A DNA stretch of 7,926 nt from positions 1 through 7,926 of the forward strand of contig CAMJHX010000057.1 of the NCBI GenBank assembly GCA_946405655.1. The letters run 5' to 3'. The notes below the pieces were generated by a model. The model did no database searches and had not been told where the DNA came from. It saw only the letters and a list, made by a program, of their open reading frames with translations. Origin of the DNA: an uncultured Clostridia bacterium (GTDB taxonomy: Bacteria > Bacillota > Clostridia > Oscillospirales > Oscillospiraceae). This document shows positions 5,855 through 7,926 of this stretch, one piece after another; positions within the stretch are counted from its first letter, which is position 1; the number at the start of each line of letters is the position of its first letter. Made by a program: the position numbers and the translations under genes.

Positions 5855-7054
5855 TTAGTCTTTGTATTTCTCTTCCAGATCCGCCAGCGTGGGATCCTTG
5901 AGATCCGCGTCGGTAAAGCCGTCGTCGGATTTCGGCTTTGTCTGGGTCTGGGTATTTGGTTTGGCAGAGGCGTCTTCCTTGCCGTACTTCTCCTCGAGAT
6001 CCTTCAGCTCGGGATTGTCCACGAGGTCGTCGATATCGGCGTTCAGCACAGCCTCCATATGCTCGGCTTCCTTGTTCTTCTGCTCCTTGACCTTCTTCCA
6101 CCAGTGGAACAGCAGCGCGAGGATCGCGAGCACCGCCAGCGCGATGCCGACGTAGAACGTGCTCGAGCGCGTCACGCTCATGATCCGGTCTGCCGTGTGC
6201 TCAAACACCTCGGAGAAATAGGTCTCCGCGCTGCCGGAGAGGTAGTCGGGGGAGTCCTGATAGACGTAGCCCTCGAAGATCTCCAGCGCCTCGGCGTCCA
6301 GCACGGTCTTGGCAGCGTTGCCGGGGATGTAGTAGTAGCCAAAGCCGCTGCTGTCCGGGTCATAGACGATCATGAGCAGGTGCGCATTGTCCGAAAACAG
6401 CTGCGAATACAGCGCCTGCGCGTATTCCTCCAGCACCGCGTCGGAGGGGTAGGTGTCGCCGTCGATATCTCTTGTGATGTACAGATAGGGCTGCACGCCG
6501 GTCTTCTCATAGAAGTACTTCATGCCGGCCTGCAGCGTGCTGCTGCGGCGGATCAGTCCGGTCGTATCCTGATAGTACTCCGTGAGCTCCACGCTCCCGG
6601 CAGGGAGCGGCTCGCGGTTTACCGTCGAGGCAGTGACGTCGCTTGCGGACGTGGGCATCATGACGGACACAAAGATCATCATGAATGCGATCAGCAGAAA
6701 CACAGCCAGAAGCATCCCGACCGAGCCGGTGAGACAGCCTGCGCCGCCACCGCCGCCGGAGCTGTGGTTATTGTAGTTTCCGCCGCCGCCACCGCCGCTG
6801 GTGTAGATCACCGGACGAACGTAGGTGGGGTAGTGCGTCGGGCGGTATCCGCTGCTGCCCGGGCGGGTGTTACTGGGTCTGTGGCTGCTGCCTCCCCAGC
6901 TTCCGCCCCAGCTGCCGCCGCCGCTCCAGCCTCCGCCGAAGCTGCCGCCGCCGAAGCTCCCGCCGGAGCCGCCGCCGACTCTGCCGCCTCCGCCGATATG
7001 CCCGCCTCCGCCGCCGGAAGCATGGCCTCCGCCGCCGACTCTTCCGCCGGCCAT
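5855..7054 (-). CDS. Two-TM protein with glycine-rich N-terminus and TPM-like extracytoplasmic domain
   Basis: 399 residues. Residues 1-107 are low complexity, with Gly/Ser/Trp/Phe repeats (GGSFGGGSFGGGWSGGGSW). A membrane helix spans about 112-133 and a second about 300-318, followed by basic HWWKKVKEQKNK, so both ends should be cytoplasmic. The domain between them (about 160-290: LQAGMKYFYEKTGVQPYLYI, then HLLMIVYDP) has the pattern of TPM/YgcG/Psb32-type domains; this is recognition by pattern, not a search. The tail carries two copies of a D/NP-x-L-x-DLEEKY motif (347-357 and 387-397). The ATG follows the pspA stop by 3 nt without a clear Shine-Dalgarno site, so translation is likely coupled to pspA. 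In YgcG-type proteins the Gly-rich part is normally C-terminal; here it leads. The exact function is unknown; a membrane-stress partner of PspA is inferred from context. Confidence 0.8.
   Translation of the reverse strand: MAGGRVGGGGHASGGGGGHIGGGGRVGGGSGGSFGGGSFGGGWSGGGSWGGSWGGSSHRPSNTRPGSSGYRPTHYPTYVRPVIYTSGGGGGGNYNNHSSGGGGGAGCLTGSVGMLLAVFLLIAFMMIFVSVMMPTSASDVTASTVNREPLPAGSVELTEYYQDTTGLIRRSSTLQAGMKYFYEKTGVQPYLYITRDIDGDTYPSDAVLEEYAQALYSQLFSDNAHLLMIVYDPDSSGFGYYYIPGNAAKTVLDAEALEIFEGYVYQDSPDYLSGSAETYFSEVFEHTADRIMSVTRSSTFYVGIALAVLAILALLFHWWKKVKEQKNKEAEHMEAVLNADIDDLVDNPELKDLEEKYGKEDASAKPNTQTQTKPKSDDGFTDADLKDPTLADLEEKYKD
6734..7054 (-). repeat. Glycine-rich low-complexity coding tract
   Basis: Codons 1-107 of the TPM-like gene are dominated by GGN glycine codons with interspersed serine, tryptophan and phenylalanine, seen on the plus strand as runs of CCGCCGCC. 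The GGSFGG and GGSWGG units repeat imperfectly. Such tracts readily change length by slippage. Confidence 0.8.
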
Positions 7055-7057
7055 GGC

Positions 7058-7735
7058 TTAGAGACCGAGCTCGGCCTTCATTCTGGCCAGCTCATCGTCG
7101 ACCATGGCGTCGCTGGATTCGGAGTATTTCTCCTCCAGCGTGATCGTCGAGGGCGCAGCCAGACCGTTGAGCTCTGCCTCGGCGTTCGCCTTGTCGAGCA
7201 TCTGCTGAGCCTTCTGCTCCATCTTGTCAAAGGCGGCGAGGGAGCCCTTGGCGCTCTCCGCCTTCGCGGTGGACTGGTTGATGCGCTCCTGCGTTTTGGC
7301 AACGGCGACGGTCGCCTTGATGTTGCTGCGGCGCGCCTGCAGCGTGGCAACGTCCTGGCTCAGCTTCTCATACATCTGGCGCATCTTGTCGGCGTTGTTC
7401 TTGGCGAGGGTGTAGTTGTTGGTCGCGGCGATGAGCGCCTTCTCCAGCTCCTGCTTGCGCTCGATCAGCTGGCGGGCGTCGCCCTCGTTGCCGGCCTTCA
7501 GCGCCTTCTTCGCGAGCTTCTCATACTTCTCGACCTCGTCCTGCGCGTCGTCCATCAGGCGCTTGCAGCGGGCTTCCTCCGCCATGACTGCCGCGGTCTC
7601 CTCCTTGACGGCGGCGAGATCTTCCTTCGCCTTCATCAGATAGTGGTCGATCATCTTGGCGGGATCCTCTGCCTTCTCGAGCAGAGCGTTGATGTTCGCG
7701 GAAACGATGTCGCTGAAACGGGAAAGAATGCTCAT
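7058..7735 (-). CDS. pspA: PspA/IM30 family membrane-stress protein
   Basis: 225 residues, the usual family size. PspA/IM30 proteins form helical coats on the cytoplasmic face of the membrane and support damaged or leaky bilayers. The sequence starts with the amphipathic helix MSILSRFSDIVSANINALL, followed by the family signature EDPAKMIDHYL (23-33). Then come long, charged coiled-coil helices (about 34-190) and a short C-terminal part with LEEKY (200-204) and DDELARMKAELGL at the end. The ATG at 7735 is chosen because AGGAGG lies 9 nt upstream and the protein begins exactly as the family does; the frame is open upstream but that stretch is leader. It is the first gene of a two-gene unit with the TPM-like protein, a pairing consistent with known PspA neighbourhoods in Firmicutes. 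Confidence 0.95.
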   Translation of the reverse strand: MSILSRFSDIVSANINALLEKAEDPAKMIDHYLMKAKEDLAAVKEETAAVMAEEARCKRLMDDAQDEVEKYEKLAKKALKAGNEGDARQLIERKQELEKALIAATNNYTLAKNNADKMRQMYEKLSQDVATLQARRSNIKATVAVAKTQERINQSTAKAESAKGSLAAFDKMEQKAQQMLDKANAEAELNGLAAPSTITLEEKYSESSDAMVDDELARMKAELGL

Positions 7736-7777
7736 GTTGGTGTTCCTCCTGTAAAATAAATTTTTGTTTGGTTCATA

Positions 7778-7793
7778 TGACGCTTTTGCGTCA
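7778..7793 (-). promoter_or_regulatory. Hairpin in the pspA leader
   Basis: TGACGC-AAAA-GCGTCA (6 perfect pairs, 4-nt loop) lies within the roughly 85-nt leader, about 43 nt before the start codon. It could stabilise the message or serve as an operator; no T-tract follows, so it is not a terminator. Confidence 0.5.
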
Positions 7794-7818
7794 GGAATGT
7801 TCCGATGTGTCTGACATC
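7794..7818. promoter_or_regulatory. Dyad symmetries just downstream of the pspA start site
   Basis: GGAATGTTCC (7794-7803) is a near-palindrome (GGAA-TG-TTCC), and GATGT-GTCTG-ACATC (7804-7818) is a 5-bp interrupted dyad. They abut and cover roughly +2 to +26 of the pspA transcript, a common place for a repressor site. No regulator is recognised. Confidence 0.3.
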
Positions 7819-7826
7819 CCACGCTC

Positions 7827-7855
7827 AGTATAGCACACCGCCCTGTTTTCGGCAA
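7827..7855 (-). promoter_or_regulatory. Sigma-A promoter of the pspA operon
   Basis: TTGCCG (7855-7850) and TATACT (7832-7827) are separated by exactly 17 nt. The start site would be near 7820. A vegetative-type promoter suggests regulation by a repressor or by growth state rather than by a sigma-54 activator as in E. coli. Confidence 0.82.
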
Positions 7856-7877
7856 TCATATTTTTTGACTTTAGCGA

Positions 7878-7915
7878 GAAAAAGAAAACTGCTCCGGCGT
7901 CTGAGCCGGAGCAGT
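7878..7915 (-). terminator. Rho-independent terminator of a minus-strand gene beyond the right edge
   Basis: An 11-bp perfect stem (ACTGCTCCGGC, 7888-7898, with 7905-7915) and 6-nt loop are followed on the minus strand by TTTTCTTTTT. It isolates the pspA promoter from whatever lies upstream. Confidence 0.92.
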
Positions 7916-7926
7916 GCTGTTTATTT

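Noticed and set aside
6734..7054. CCGCCGCC-rich stretch as a CRISPR array or non-coding repeat
   Set aside because: There are no regular repeats with spacers; it is explained by glycine codons on the minus strand.
5531..7759. 742-codon plus-strand open frame opposite the pspA/TPM operon
   Set aside because: It is an antisense shadow of GC-rich genes. Its product has no recognisable family and is biased toward Ala, Val, Leu, His and Arg, whereas the minus strand encodes a clear PspA and a plausible membrane protein.
7736..7855. N-terminal extension of PspA
   Set aside because: It spans the promoter and leader; the family N-terminus MSILSRF starts at 7735 with a strong ribosome binding site.

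Overview
The window is GC-rich, has strong Shine-Dalgarno sites of the AGGAGG type and near-consensus sigma-A promoters. Together with the protein repertoire this suggests a GC-rich anaerobic Firmicute (Clostridia, perhaps the Oscillospiraceae/Ruminococcaceae side). The taxon is an inference from style and gene content, not a match to a known genome.

Layout. (1) Positions 1-3050, minus strand: the first part of an F-type ATP synthase operon, in the order subunit I-like, a (atpB), c (atpE), b (atpF), then a long open frame that runs off the left edge. That last frame is the outstanding feature. It reads without interruption from a second b-type membrane stalk (b') through a delta (OSCP) C-terminal domain into the alpha subunit, and reaches the Walker A motif at the window edge. 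No separate delta gene lies between b and alpha, and the delta N-terminal domain, which normally holds the alpha N-termini, is missing. (2) Positions 3051-3256: a divergent promoter region with sigma-A promoters for the atp operon (minus) and for ispE (plus), and a dyad around the atp -10 region. (3) Positions 3257-5473, plus strand: ispE (isoprenoid precursor synthesis) followed 27 nt later by a membrane-anchored polysaccharide-deacetylase-like protein. (4) Positions 5474-5854: a convergent intergenic region with a strong terminator, an inverted repeat, several short hairpins that look like dispersed intergenic repeats, and a second terminator-like hairpin. (5) Positions 5855-7735, minus strand: a two-gene unit, pspA (PspA/IM30 membrane-stress protein) then a two-TM protein with a TPM-like extracytoplasmic domain and a glycine-rich N-terminus. 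A good promoter and a structured leader lie upstream. (6) The right edge holds the terminator of a minus-strand gene outside the window.

How the genes work together. The atp genes build a membrane ATP synthase/ATPase whose c subunit looks proton-type. IspE and the deacetylase concern isoprenoid and envelope metabolism. PspA and its TPM-like partner probably form an envelope-stress pair, and they share a short C-terminal LEEKY motif. The two observations most worth following are the b'-delta-alpha fusion, which raises a stoichiometry problem for the complex, and the shared tail motif of the PspA/TPM pair.
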